A stretch of DNA of 10,228 nt from JBBDIO01 sp040880365 (GCA_040880365.1 JBBDIO010000303.1:1-10228); one strand, 5' to 3'; counted from the stretch's first letter, positions 1 through 6,014 are shown. Notes: generated by a model not told the origin, from the sequence alone. A program made the numbers and translations.

Positions 1-1
1 G

Positions 2-21
2 CCCCCCCCCCCCCCCCCCCC
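2..21. repeat. Poly-C homopolymer run (20 C)
   Basis: Twenty consecutive C bases sit directly at the left edge of the window. Homopolymers this long are rare in moderately GC-rich bacterial DNA and often mark a sequencing or assembly problem. A phase-variable tract is the biological alternative, but it lies about 245 bases ahead of the first start codon and not next to an obvious promoter element, so no regulatory role can be read from it. Confidence 0.8.
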
Positions 22-73
22 GGCGCGTTTTCTATACACATTGCAGTGTCGTATCCCTGTGCAACTATCTATA

Positions 74-85
74 GCACCAGGGTGC
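74..85. repeat. Short dyad GCACC-AG-GGTGC in leader of first operon
   Basis: A perfect 5-base inverted repeat with a 2-base centre lies in the 265-base gene-free stretch ahead of the first operon. It could be a small operator site. Short dyads occur by chance, and I could not find a convincing promoter pair next to it, so the regulatory reading is weak. Confidence 0.25.
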
Positions 86-158
86 ATTTGCCACTATTGT
101 GGTCATTACGACCTACGGACATGGCTAATTCATTCAGGACGGTTGAGGAAGATAGATA

Positions 159-176
159 CTGCTGCGGGCGCAGCAG
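159..176 (+). other. GC-rich hairpin in the 5' leader of the three-gene operon
   Basis: CTGCTGC and GCAGCAG form a perfect 7-base-pair stem with a 4-base GGGC loop, about 90 bases upstream of the first start codon. No T-run follows, so it is not a rho-independent terminator. If transcription starts further left, it would form in the mRNA leader. The rest of positions 22-265 shows no gene I can support. Confidence 0.4.
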
Positions 177-265
177 ATGACCCTGAATCCCCATGTAGGC
201 GTCGTATTGGACAGATAGACTTGGACCGATAGACAGACTTTTTGAGTGGTATAGAGGAGAGAAGT

Positions 266-1498
266 ATGAAATCTAAACATTCACCAGAACAGGACAGCGG
301 ACGTCGGCAAGAATCGCAACGTTCCCGCCAAACGGACCAACGTACAACGCAGGCGGGTTCGTCTTCGGCAGAGAACCAGACACAAAACGGGCACCAATCT
401 GAATCGAAGGTTGAAGCCAAGGCTGCCGAGATCAAGGAAAACGTGAGCCAGACTGCGAAGGACGTGCAGGGCAAGATTCCGCCTGAGGTGCGCCAGAAGG
501 TAGGTGCGACCGCCGAAGAATTGAAGCACGGCATTGATGATATGTCGCAGGATATGCGAGCACAGGCCCAATCGGTGGCCGCGGAGCGCAAAGACGAAGC
601 CGCCGACCGCCTGGGCGGGGTTGCGTCGGCGATTCGCCAGGCTGGACAGGGTTTCGAGGAGCGCGAAGAATCTACGCTGGCGCACTATACCAATTCGCTG
701 GCCGAGCAGATTGATACTTTCTCGGGGTCTCTGCGCGACCGGGAAATCGGCACCTTGGTCGAAGATGCGCGCCAGATGGCGCACCGCCAGCCCGAACTCT
801 TTGTTACGGGCGCGTTGGCTGTGGGCTTTTTGGTCGGCCGTTTCCTGAAAAGCTCGGCATCGGGCCAAAGCCACGGTGGCGAGCGCGACGGGCGCGGTCC
901 CAGCTATGAAACCGACGACTATGACTATTATGGTGGCGGATATGACGATGATAGTTATGGACGCTATGACACAGGCTATTCCCAGCCGGGGTATCGCCGC
1001 GATATGCGCAGTAATTCTCCTCGCGATTTGCAGGGTGGCTACCGTAACCGGTATGGCGCAGGCAATTATGGCGAAGGCTATCGTGCCGAACCACAGCGCA
1101 ATCAAGCCTATGGTCCGTCCTACAACGATCCCCAATCCACGCAGCAATCCACGCGCTCATCAACGCAAGGGTATCGCACCCCTGACAACCAGGCATATGG
1201 TAACCAGCCACGTGGCAATCAGGCGTATAACAATCCTGGGACGAATCAACAGGTAGGCACCCAGGGCTATGCCAACCCGCAGACACGCGCGGGACAGCCC
1301 ACGAGTTCTAACCAGTTTGATAGCCAGCGCCACACCCAGAACCTGGCGCAGACGGGGACGAGCGAGTTAGCCGGTTCCAAACCGGATTCTGGCGCAAGTG
1401 ACTCCGCGAAAAGTGACAAGGCAAGTGACAAGGCAAGTGACAAGGCGCGTCGGACACAGGGAAAGACGCGCGGTGAGGAGAAAAAGGATAATGTCTGA
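266..1498 (+). CDS. Apolipoprotein-like helical membrane protein with long disordered Q/N/Y/G tail
   Basis: 410 residues, not assignable to a characterised family. I start at the ATG at 266 because a GAGGAGA ribosome binding site lies 5-12 bases ahead of it; an upstream TTG at 242 is in frame but lacks a site. Residues 1-45 are polar and probably disordered. Residues about 50-170 are charged, Ala/Glu/Gln-rich amphipathic helix resembling bacterial apolipoprotein- or ElaB/YqjD-like proteins. Residues about 175-197 are a Gly/Ala-rich membrane anchor (PELFVTGALAVGFLVGRFL). After the anchor comes an acidic Tyr/Asp/Gly stretch (about 212-245), then a low-complexity Gln/Asn/Tyr/Gly region with repeated NQAY motifs (279-282, 308-311, 318-321), and a Lys/Asp/Ser end. 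It is first in an operon with a DUF1469 protein and a DUF3618-CsbD fusion, overlapping the next gene by 8 bases. By context it probably acts at the membrane in stress; no enzymatic motif is visible. Confidence 0.85.
   Translation: MKSKHSPEQDSGRRQESQRSRQTDQRTTQAGSSSAENQTQNGHQSESKVEAKAAEIKENVSQTAKDVQGKIPPEVRQKVGATAEELKHGIDDMSQDMRAQAQSVAAERKDEAADRLGGVASAIRQAGQGFEEREESTLAHYTNSLAEQIDTFSGSLRDREIGTLVEDARQMAHRQPELFVTGALAVGFLVGRFLKSSASGQSHGGERDGRGPSYETDDYDYYGGGYDDDSYGRYDTGYSQPGYRRDMRSNSPRDLQGGYRNRYGAGNYGEGYRAEPQRNQAYGPSYNDPQSTQQSTRSSTQGYRTPDNQAYGNQPRGNQAYNNPGTNQQVGTQGYANPQTRAGQPTSSNQFDSQRHTQNLAQTGTSELAGSKPDSGASDSAKSDKASDKASDKARRTQGKTRGEEKKDNV
1411..1446 (+). repeat. Three perfect tandem copies of AAGTGACAAGGC
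   Basis: Three exact 12-base copies (1411-1422, 1423-1434, 1435-1446) near the 3' end of the first gene encode three Ser-Asp-Lys-Ala units in the charged tail. Because the unit is a multiple of three, copy-number change would keep the reading frame and only lengthen or shorten the tail. The perfect identity suggests recent expansion. Confidence 0.9.
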
Positions 1499-2081
1499 GA
1501 TTCCAACTCCTGATACACGCCCGGAGACACGCACGGATCCGCCGCGGAGGGCTAGCGGTGTGGATCCTCGCACAACGGGACCGCGGACAAATGGCGATAG
1601 CGGACCGGGTGCCGACTCTCGCAACAAACATGTGTCTGATGCTTCTGCCCGGCCTGTTCCTCCCCATGAGGCTACGCGTAATGTGCCCCCCGTGGGCAGC
1701 CAGGAGCCTTCGCTGGGTGAATTGGTGAGCAGTCTTTCGGATGATTTTACCACCTTGATGCGTAAGGAATTCGAATTGGCTGCGGCCGAAATGCAGGCGA
1801 ATGTGAAGGAGGCCGTGCGCGCCGGCACAATGCTGGGCGTTGCGGGATTCCTGGGCTACGCCGGGCTGATCCTGTTGCTGATTGCGGCGTCGTTGTGGCT
1901 GGGTACGCTTTTGGAAAGTATGTGGCTGGGCACCGGAATTGTGGGCCTGATTGTGGTGGTGATTGCCGGTATTCTCTATGCATCGGGCAAATCGAAGCTG
2001 GATGATGTGAATCTGGCCCCTCGCAAGGCCATCAAGTCCGTTGAACGCGATATGGATATGGCAAAGGAGAAATTGTCATGA
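1491..2081 (+). CDS. DUF1469 / holin-superfamily-III-like membrane protein
   Basis: 196 residues. I take the ATG at 1491, with GAGGAG at 1475-1480; a longer in-frame version beginning at 1398 would start inside the previous gene and add an Arg-rich segment unlike the family. Residues 1-70 are Pro/Thr/Arg-rich and disordered. The family-like domain starts at about 73 (SLGELVSSL), with an amphipathic helix 85-110 (KEFELAAAEM), two membrane helices at about 111-139 and 144-166, and the typical cytoplasmic end with LAPRKAIKSVERDM (172-185). This order and spacing match Phage_holin_3_6 (DUF1469) proteins, which despite the name are mostly chromosomal and not lytic. It overlaps the previous gene by 8 bases and the next by 4 (ATGA), so the three products are probably made in coupled fashion. 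DUF1469 beside DUF3618 is a recurring bacterial pairing, from memory of the families. The molecular function is unknown. Confidence 0.88.
   Translation: MSEIPTPDTRPETRTDPPRRASGVDPRTTGPRTNGDSGPGADSRNKHVSDASARPVPPHEATRNVPPVGSQEPSLGELVSSLSDDFTTLMRKEFELAAAEMQANVKEAVRAGTMLGVAGFLGYAGLILLLIAASLWLGTLLESMWLGTGIVGLIVVVIAGILYASGKSKLDDVNLAPRKAIKSVERDMDMAKEKLS
2063..2070 (+). promoter_or_regulatory. Ribosome binding site AAAGGAGA and ATGA start/stop overlap
   Basis: A near-ideal Shine-Dalgarno sequence inside the end of the DUF1469 gene is 7 bases ahead of the ATG at 2078. That ATG shares bases with the TGA stop of the DUF1469 gene. This fixes the start of the DUF3618-CsbD protein and points to translational coupling. 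Confidence 0.8.
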
Positions 2082-3805
2082 GATATGAAGAATTGGAGCG
2101 CGGTCAGCCAAATTCGCCCGAAGCGATTAAGGCGGATATCGAGCAGACCCGTGCCCAGATGAGTTCGAAAATTGATTCGATTCAGGATCGGTTAGATCCG
2201 GATCGGTTGAAAGTGCAGGCCCAGGACGCGGCCAAAGAGTTGATTCATGAAGCACAGGATTCGGCCAAACAGGTTATTCAGGACGCCGGCCATTCCCTGT
2301 CGGAATATATGGAAGGTAGTGTGCATTCGATGTCAGATTATGTGCAGAACAATCGTGAGGAGATTGGGCGCACGGTGGTGCAGACCGTGAAGCGCAATCC
2401 TTTGCCGACCGCGCTCATCGGTTTGGGCGTGGGCTGGCTGTTGATGAGCGGGATGGGCAATGATGAGCAAAAGCGCAACAAGCGTGCAGGCCGCCGCCGT
2501 CGCCGTTTTCAGGAACATGATGCGTGGGAGCGAAATTTGCTCAACCAGGACGAACGCGCGGGGCGTATCTATACACCGGGCGGCGACTATGATTACGATG
2601 ACCGTGATTTCGATGGCCGTGATTTCGATGGCTATGATCGCGACGACGATATGCGATTCGGGCAGCCGGGCACGGAAATGCTCTATCGCGGGCGTGAATT
2701 CGCTGGACGCGACGATGGCTCCCAGCACAGCCGCCATGATTCGGGCCATGATTCAAATGGCATCGGCGAACGCATCCAGCAGATGGGGCAGAGCGCGGCA
2801 CACGAGACTCGGGAAATGGGTCAGGGCGTGAAAGAGGATGTGCTAGAAAAAGGGCAGGCCGTGAAAGACCGTGTCGAAAAGACCGGCCACGACGTGGCGC
2901 ACCGTACCCAGGAATTGGGTCATGATGTGGGCGGTCGGGTTCAGGATACGACACAGCGCATCCAGGCGACGGGGGAGCAGGTAGTCCACGAAGCCCAGGA
3001 GATGGGGCAAGAGTTTTATGAACGCGCCCAGGACGGTATCGACCATATGCGTGAGCAGGTTGGTCAAATGGGCGAACAGACCAGCCGCCGGGGCAACGCG
3101 ATGGGCCGCCAGCTACATCGGCGTGGACGCCGGGCTGGACGCCAACTCCACGATGGTCTGGAAGACAATCCGCTGACGTTTGGGGTGATGGCATTTGCCA
3201 CCGGCGCGGCTCTCGCCATGCTTCTGCCCCAGACCCGTGCCGAAAATCGTATGATTGGCGAATATCGGGATGAATTTGTGGGACAGGCGCGCGAAGCTTC
3301 GCAAGCGGCCAGGGAACACGCTCAGAATGTCTATGAGGAAGTGCGCCCGGACCTGGAGGAAGGTGTGCAGCGCGTGGCGTCGGAGATGCGAGCCGTGGGC
3401 GAATCGGCTGTGGAGGATGTGAAGCAGACCGCCGAAAAGGCCACCGACAAGGCCAAATCGGAAGCGGAAGCTACACTCCACGAAGTGAGCGACAACCAAT
3501 CGGGCAAGCAGTCTGGCAACCGTGCAGAGCGTCAAACCGGTGATAAATCGGGGGGCAACCAGGCGAGTAAGCAGCAGAGTTCGAGTAAAGGGCAAAGCGC
3601 GGTGAATTCCGACGTGATCAAGGGGCAGTGGAATCAGCTCAAGGGCGAAGTCAAGCAGAAGTGGGGCAAGCTCACCGATGATGACATCACTCAAATCGAA
3701 GGCAGCTATGACAAGCTGGTTGGCCGTATTCAGGAACGCTATGGCTATGCCCGCGAGCGTGCGGAACAGGAAGCCAACCGTTTTTTTGAAGGCCGCAACG
3801 CCTGA
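2078..3805 (+). CDS. DUF3618 - TM - 11-mer repeat rod - TM - CsbD fusion protein
   Basis: 575 residues, much longer than typical DUF3618 or CsbD proteins. Domain order as read: DUF3618-like N-terminus at about 13-45 (IKADIEQTRAQMSSKIDSIQ); amphipathic helix to about 105; membrane anchor 1 at about 107-126 (NPLPTALIGLGVGWLLMSGM); a basic patch 132-143; an Asp/Tyr/Arg-rich linker with DFDG repeats 170-191; a rod of 11-residue repeats 236-363; membrane anchor 2 at about 364-384; amphipathic helix 390-470; a Ser/Gln/Lys linker 471-508; and a C-terminal CsbD/YjbJ-like domain about 513-570 (IKGQWNQLKGEVKQKWGKLT and LVGRIQERYGYARERAE). CsbD proteins are general-stress proteins of unknown mechanism. 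The two anchors and their Asn-Pro lead-in resemble ElaB/DUF883 membrane ends. This is the last gene of the operon, followed by a terminator. It probably tethers stress-protein modules to the inner membrane, but that is inference. The domain calls are strong; the function is unknown. Confidence 0.9.
   Translation: MRYEELERGQPNSPEAIKADIEQTRAQMSSKIDSIQDRLDPDRLKVQAQDAAKELIHEAQDSAKQVIQDAGHSLSEYMEGSVHSMSDYVQNNREEIGRTVVQTVKRNPLPTALIGLGVGWLLMSGMGNDEQKRNKRAGRRRRRFQEHDAWERNLLNQDERAGRIYTPGGDYDYDDRDFDGRDFDGYDRDDDMRFGQPGTEMLYRGREFAGRDDGSQHSRHDSGHDSNGIGERIQQMGQSAAHETREMGQGVKEDVLEKGQAVKDRVEKTGHDVAHRTQELGHDVGGRVQDTTQRIQATGEQVVHEAQEMGQEFYERAQDGIDHMREQVGQMGEQTSRRGNAMGRQLHRRGRRAGRQLHDGLEDNPLTFGVMAFATGAALAMLLPQTRAENRMIGEYRDEFVGQAREASQAAREHAQNVYEEVRPDLEEGVQRVASEMRAVGESAVEDVKQTAEKATDKAKSEAEATLHEVSDNQSGKQSGNRAERQTGDKSGGNQASKQQSSSKGQSAVNSDVIKGQWNQLKGEVKQKWGKLTDDDITQIEGSYDKLVGRIQERYGYARERAEQEANRFFEGRNA
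2783..3166 (+). repeat. Coding region of eleven-residue helical repeats
   Basis: Residues 236-363 of the DUF3618-CsbD protein divide into units of 11: MGQSAAHETRE, MGQGVKEDVLE, KGQAVKDRVEK, TGHDVAHRTQE, LGHDVGGRVQD, then one 18-residue unit, then MGQEFYERAQD, GIDHMREQVGQ, MGEQTSRRGNA, MGRQLHRRGRR and AGRQLHDGLED. Most units open with a hydrophobic-Gly-Gln/His step. Both 11 (three turns) and 18 (five turns) keep the same helix face in phase. This is the periodicity of group 3 LEA proteins and apolipoproteins. Confidence 0.85.
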
Positions 3806-3819
3806 ACCATACATGCTTG

Positions 3820-3848
3820 AACAAGCGCATGAATAACAAGCGCATGAA
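3820..3848 (+). repeat. 14-base direct repeat AACAAGCGCATGAA, two copies
   Basis: Copies at 3820-3833 and 3835-3848 are separated by one base, just after the stop codon of the CsbD fusion and ahead of the terminator. It may be a slippage duplication; no function is apparent. Confidence 0.8.
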
Positions 3849-3883
3849 CAGCAATGAAACGTGCGGACTGTAGTTAATGACAA

Positions 3884-3920
3884 GCCAGGGGGACGGGTTT
3901 ATCCCGCCTCCCTGGCTTTT
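3884..3920 (+). terminator. Rho-independent terminator of the three-gene operon
   Basis: GCCAGGGGG-A-CGGG (3884-3897) pairs with CCCGCCTCCCTGGC (3903-3916) through a 5-base TTTAT loop, with one A-C mismatch and one G-T pair, and is followed by TTTT. It lies about 80 bases after the CsbD fusion stop and before the small downstream reading frame. Confidence 0.9.
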
Positions 3921-3942
3921 AGACAGAGACGGAGCGCGAACT

Positions 3943-4071
3943 ATGAAATGGATTCTGAAGACGCTTATGTGGTTGGGTGGTTTGGTGACAGCCGAGGCAT
4001 TGGGCAAGCAGGAGCGGCGTCTGCGTCCGGCCGCCGTGCGGAGTACAGATCGCAGCGCGCGTCGGCGCTAA
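3943..4071 (+). CDS. Possible 42-residue small membrane peptide
   Basis: A short frame starting at ATG 3943, with GGAG at 3931-3934 eight bases ahead. The product has a hydrophobic first half (MKWILKTLMWLGGLVTAEAL) and a strongly basic second half (KQERRLRPAA then Arg-rich to the end), the layout of a small single-pass or membrane-associated peptide. Longer in-frame starts (3877) run through the terminator hairpin and are unlikely. It lies between two plus-strand terminators (3884-3920 and 4136-4171), so it would need read-through or a promoter hidden in the hairpin region; none is clear. Its family is not recognised. It may be real because of the good ribosome binding site, the composition and a terminator placed right after it, but chance is possible. 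Confidence 0.5.
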   Translation: MKWILKTLMWLGGLVTAEALGKQERRLRPAAVRSTDRSARRR

Positions 4072-4135
4072 GCCATATCAACACCAGACGGTCATCCCCA
4101 GACCGAATATCCTAATCAGTGGAATTATGAATCAG

Positions 4136-4171
4136 CCGGGAGCCTGTATAGTTTGTGGGTCTCCCGGTTTT
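4136..4171 (+). terminator. Rho-independent terminator after the small peptide gene
   Basis: CCGGGAG (4136-4142) pairs with CTCCCGG (4161-4167), 7 base pairs, followed by TTTT (4168-4171). The loop is 18 bases but can shorten through inner CC-GG pairing. The T-run lies on the plus-strand side only, so it serves plus-strand transcripts ending near 4071. It also protects the convergent GMC gene from read-through. Confidence 0.75.
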
Positions 4172-4258
4172 GCGCGTTCTACAGGGGCGAATTCCGTTGT
4201 ACAGATCCCACCCCTCCCGTCCGTGTGGACCCGGTGGCCGCGTCTGTCTGGTGTGGCC

Positions 4259-4309
4259 GCGCCGGGCGTGACATACTTTTCGGCGCGACATGTCAGGCTA
4301 TCCCGGCGC
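4259..4309 (-). other. Nested inverted repeat at the 3' end of the GMC oxidoreductase gene
   Basis: Outer arms GCGCCGGG (4259-4266) and CCCGGCGC (4302-4309) enclose inner arms TGACAT (4269-4274) and ATGTCA (4290-4295). The whole could fold as a two-tier hairpin starting 10 bases after the GMC stop codon. There is no T-run on either strand. It may be a 3' mRNA-stabilising hairpin, a terminator working without a U-tract, or a protein site. Confidence 0.5.
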
Positions 4310-4319
4310 TTATGAGACT

Positions 4320-5906
4320 TTAGGCTGCGTCTTCTCGAATCATGTCGGCGGCTTTTTCGGCGATCATGATGACGGGCGCGTTGGTGTTGCCGCCGATCAG
4401 CGTGGGCATGATCGACGCATCGACGACGCGCAAGCCGGTCACGCCGTGCACCCGCAGACGCGCATCGACCACGGCCTGGGGATCGTTGCCCATCTTGCAT
4501 GTGCCTACCGGGTGATACAGCGTTTCTGTAGTTTGGCGAATAAAGGCTTCCAGTTCGGCATCGCTGGTCACTGTTGGGCCGGGCCGTACTTCGGGGCCGC
4601 GCACCGGCGCAAAGGCGGGAGCGGCGGCAAGCTTGCGCGCCAGTTTCAGCCCCGTGCGCAACAAGGACAGGTCTTCGGGTGTGGTCAGATAGTTGGGCTG
4701 GATGGCGGGCGCGGCCAGAGGGTCGGGGCTTTTGAGGGTGATGTGGCCGCGGCTGGATGGGCGCAGCACACACGCGGCCAGGGTATAGCCGTGTCCGGGG
4801 GGATTATCAAAGCCGTGGCGCATGGAATAGTTGGGCGCGAAGATAATTTCCAGATCGGGTCGGGTGTGTTCGGGCGCGCTTTTGACGAAGATGCCGCCTT
4901 CGCCTACGTTGGACGTATAGGGGCCATTGCCGAGCACAAAAAAGCGCAGCAGATTCAGCAGGCTTTCGGCGCCGGCCAGGCTCAACGGCTGGGTGCAATC
5001 ATGAATCACGCTGGCCTGCACATGATCTTGCAGGTTGCTGCCGACGCCGGGCAAATCTGCGCCGACGGGTATCTCCAGGGCGTGGAGCGCGGCGGCAGGT
5101 CCGATCCCCGAAAGCAACAACAGGTGGGGCGAATTGACCGCACCGCCGCACAAAATGACTTCGCGCGCCGCGGTCGCGTGGGTTGTGCTGCCCAGGTGGA
5201 GATATTCGACGCCGGTCGCGCGCGTNNNNNNNNNNCGCTTGTCCTGGAACAGGATGCGCGTGGCCTGGGCATGTGTGCAGACGGTCAGGTTGTTGCGCCC
5301 CAGCGCGGGACGCAGATAGGCCGCGGCCGCGCTATGCCGTCGGCCGCGCTTTTGGTTCACCTGGTGCAAACCGACGCCTTCCTGGCTGGATCCGTTGAAA
5401 TCGGCGTTGGGTGCGATGCCAACTTCGGCGGCGGCGCGCAAAAAGCGGATGGTCAACGGGTTCACGGTACGCAAATCGGCCACGCGCAGCGGGCCGCCTA
5501 CGCCATGATAGTCAGATGCGCCCCGTTCCTGATGTTGCGCCTTTTTGAAATAGGGCAAGACCCCCTGATAGCCCCACCCGGCATTGCCGGCATCCTGCCA
5601 GTCGTCATAGTCTTGGGGATGGCCGCGAATGTAGATCATGCCATTGATGGCGCTGGTTCCCCCCAAAACTTTGCCGCGCGGCCAAAATAGCTTGCGTTCG
5701 CCCAATGCGGCCTGGGGTTCGGTCTCATAGGCCCAATCGCATTCGGTATTGAGCAAAAAGGGAAAGGCGGCCGGAATGTGGAATTCACGTTTGCGATCCG
5801 TGCCGCCGGCTTCCAGCAGCAAAACGCGCGTGGCGGGGTCCTGGCTCAGACGATGGGCCAGCACACAACCCGCCGATCCGGCGCCGACAATAATATAGTC
5901 ATACAT
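4320..5906 (-). CDS. GMC-family FAD-dependent alcohol dehydrogenase/oxidase
   Basis: 528 residues as written, the normal length for the glucose-methanol-choline family. Visible motifs: N-terminal dinucleotide-binding GAGSAG (8-13) with the acidic end of the second strand at LLLEAGG (29-35); GMC signature 1 around GKVLGGTSAINGMIYIRG (78-95); GMC signature 2 at GGAVNSPHLLLLSGIG (254-269); catalytic His465 in YHPVGTCKMG; and partner Asn509 in GGNTNAPV, equivalent to the His/Asn pair of choline oxidase. No signal peptide is visible, so it is probably cytosolic. It resembles choline dehydrogenase (BetA) and broad alcohol dehydrogenases of this family, but sequence alone does not give the substrate, and no betaine genes sit nearby. 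Ten unknown bases fall at residues 224-227 in a variable strand just before TRATGVEYL; the frame is kept across them. The start at 5906 is set by the family N-terminus; the ribosome binding site is weak (GTAGGG). A hairpin follows the stop. Confidence 0.93.
   Translation of the reverse strand: MYDYIIVGAGSAGCVLAHRLSQDPATRVLLLEAGGTDRKREFHIPAAFPFLLNTECDWAYETEPQAALGERKLFWPRGKVLGGTSAINGMIYIRGHPQDYDDWQDAGNAGWGYQGVLPYFKKAQHQERGASDYHGVGGPLRVADLRTVNPLTIRFLRAAAEVGIAPNADFNGSSQEGVGLHQVNQKRGRRHSAAAAYLRPALGRNNLTVCTHAQATRILFQDKXXXXTRATGVEYLHLGSTTHATAAREVILCGGAVNSPHLLLLSGIGPAAALHALEIPVGADLPGVGSNLQDHVQASVIHDCTQPLSLAGAESLLNLLRFFVLGNGPYTSNVGEGGIFVKSAPEHTRPDLEIIFAPNYSMRHGFDNPPGHGYTLAACVLRPSSRGHITLKSPDPLAAPAIQPNYLTTPEDLSLLRTGLKLARKLAAAPAFAPVRGPEVRPGPTVTSDAELEAFIRQTTETLYHPVGTCKMGNDPQAVVDARLRVHGVTGLRVVDASIMPTLIGGNTNAPVIMIAEKAADMIREDAA
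5226..5235. other. Assembly gap of 10 N within the GMC oxidoreductase gene
   Basis: Ten undetermined bases. The reading frame is the same on both sides, so if the gene is intact the true length is 1 more than a multiple of 3. Related proteins usually have little or nothing between the strand ending FQDK and RATGVEY, so the real missing sequence may be a short lineage-specific loop. Confidence 0.98.
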
Positions 5907-5944
5907 GAATATAGCCCTACATAGAATCGAACGAGGCGTTTTCT

Positions 5945-6014
5945 GCCCGACTGCCCCAAAAACTCAACAGGGCAGCCGGGCACAAACTTGGGCAAAAAAC
6001 CTGGGCACAAAGGT
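5945..6014 (-). other. Hairpin and GGGCACAAA-type triple repeat between secreted protein and GMC genes
   Basis: GCCCGACTGCCC (5945-5956) pairs with GGGCAGCCGGGC (5970-5981) with one mismatch and a 13-base loop. Beside it stand three near-copies of a 12-13-base unit beginning GGGCA (5978-5989, 5990-6002, 6003-6014). On the minus strand these read as T-rich TTTGTGCCC units directly after the stop codon of the secreted-protein gene, ahead of the hairpin. The T-run is on the wrong side of the stem for a classical terminator. The 116-base gap presumably also holds the GMC promoter, which I could not pin down. Confidence 0.5.

Noticed and set aside
41..232. Plus-strand 63-codon frame in the first 240 bases
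   Set aside because: TTG start with no ribosome binding site, Cys/His/Arg-rich composition and overlap with the leader hairpin; treated as non-coding leader.
281..1147. Minus-strand open frame of 288 codons opposite the first gene
   Set aside because: It lies opposite a plus-strand gene with a clear ribosome binding site, membrane anchor and operon position; the product is repetitive Ile/Ala/Arg sequence typical of a shadow frame.
1491..2081. Prophage lysis module, from the holin-like label
   Set aside because: DUF1469 proteins are mostly chromosomal, no endolysin or phage gene is nearby, and the partners are stress-type proteins.
3113..3883. Minus-strand open frame of 256 codons opposite the CsbD fusion
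   Set aside because: The plus strand carries unmistakable DUF3618, 11-mer and CsbD sequence here; the antisense frame starts inside the terminator region.
4089..4105. CGGTC/GACCG short inverted repeat
   Set aside because: A 5-base stem with a 7-base loop is expected by chance in GC-rich intergenic DNA; no T-run or promoter is associated.
4127..4315. Plus-strand 62-codon frame after the small peptide gene
   Set aside because: It runs through the terminator hairpin at 4136-4171, lacks a ribosome binding site and its composition is unremarkable.
4290..5690. Long plus-strand open frame (466 codons) opposite the GMC gene
   Set aside because: It is antisense to a GMC gene with all family motifs in place; long antisense frames are common when the third codon position is GC-rich. 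Its product is Gly/Ala/Gln-rich without a recognisable domain.
4320..5906. Specific call as choline dehydrogenase (betA)
   Set aside because: The catalytic His/Asn and signatures are shared by the whole GMC family, and no betaine aldehyde dehydrogenase or transporter gene is adjacent.
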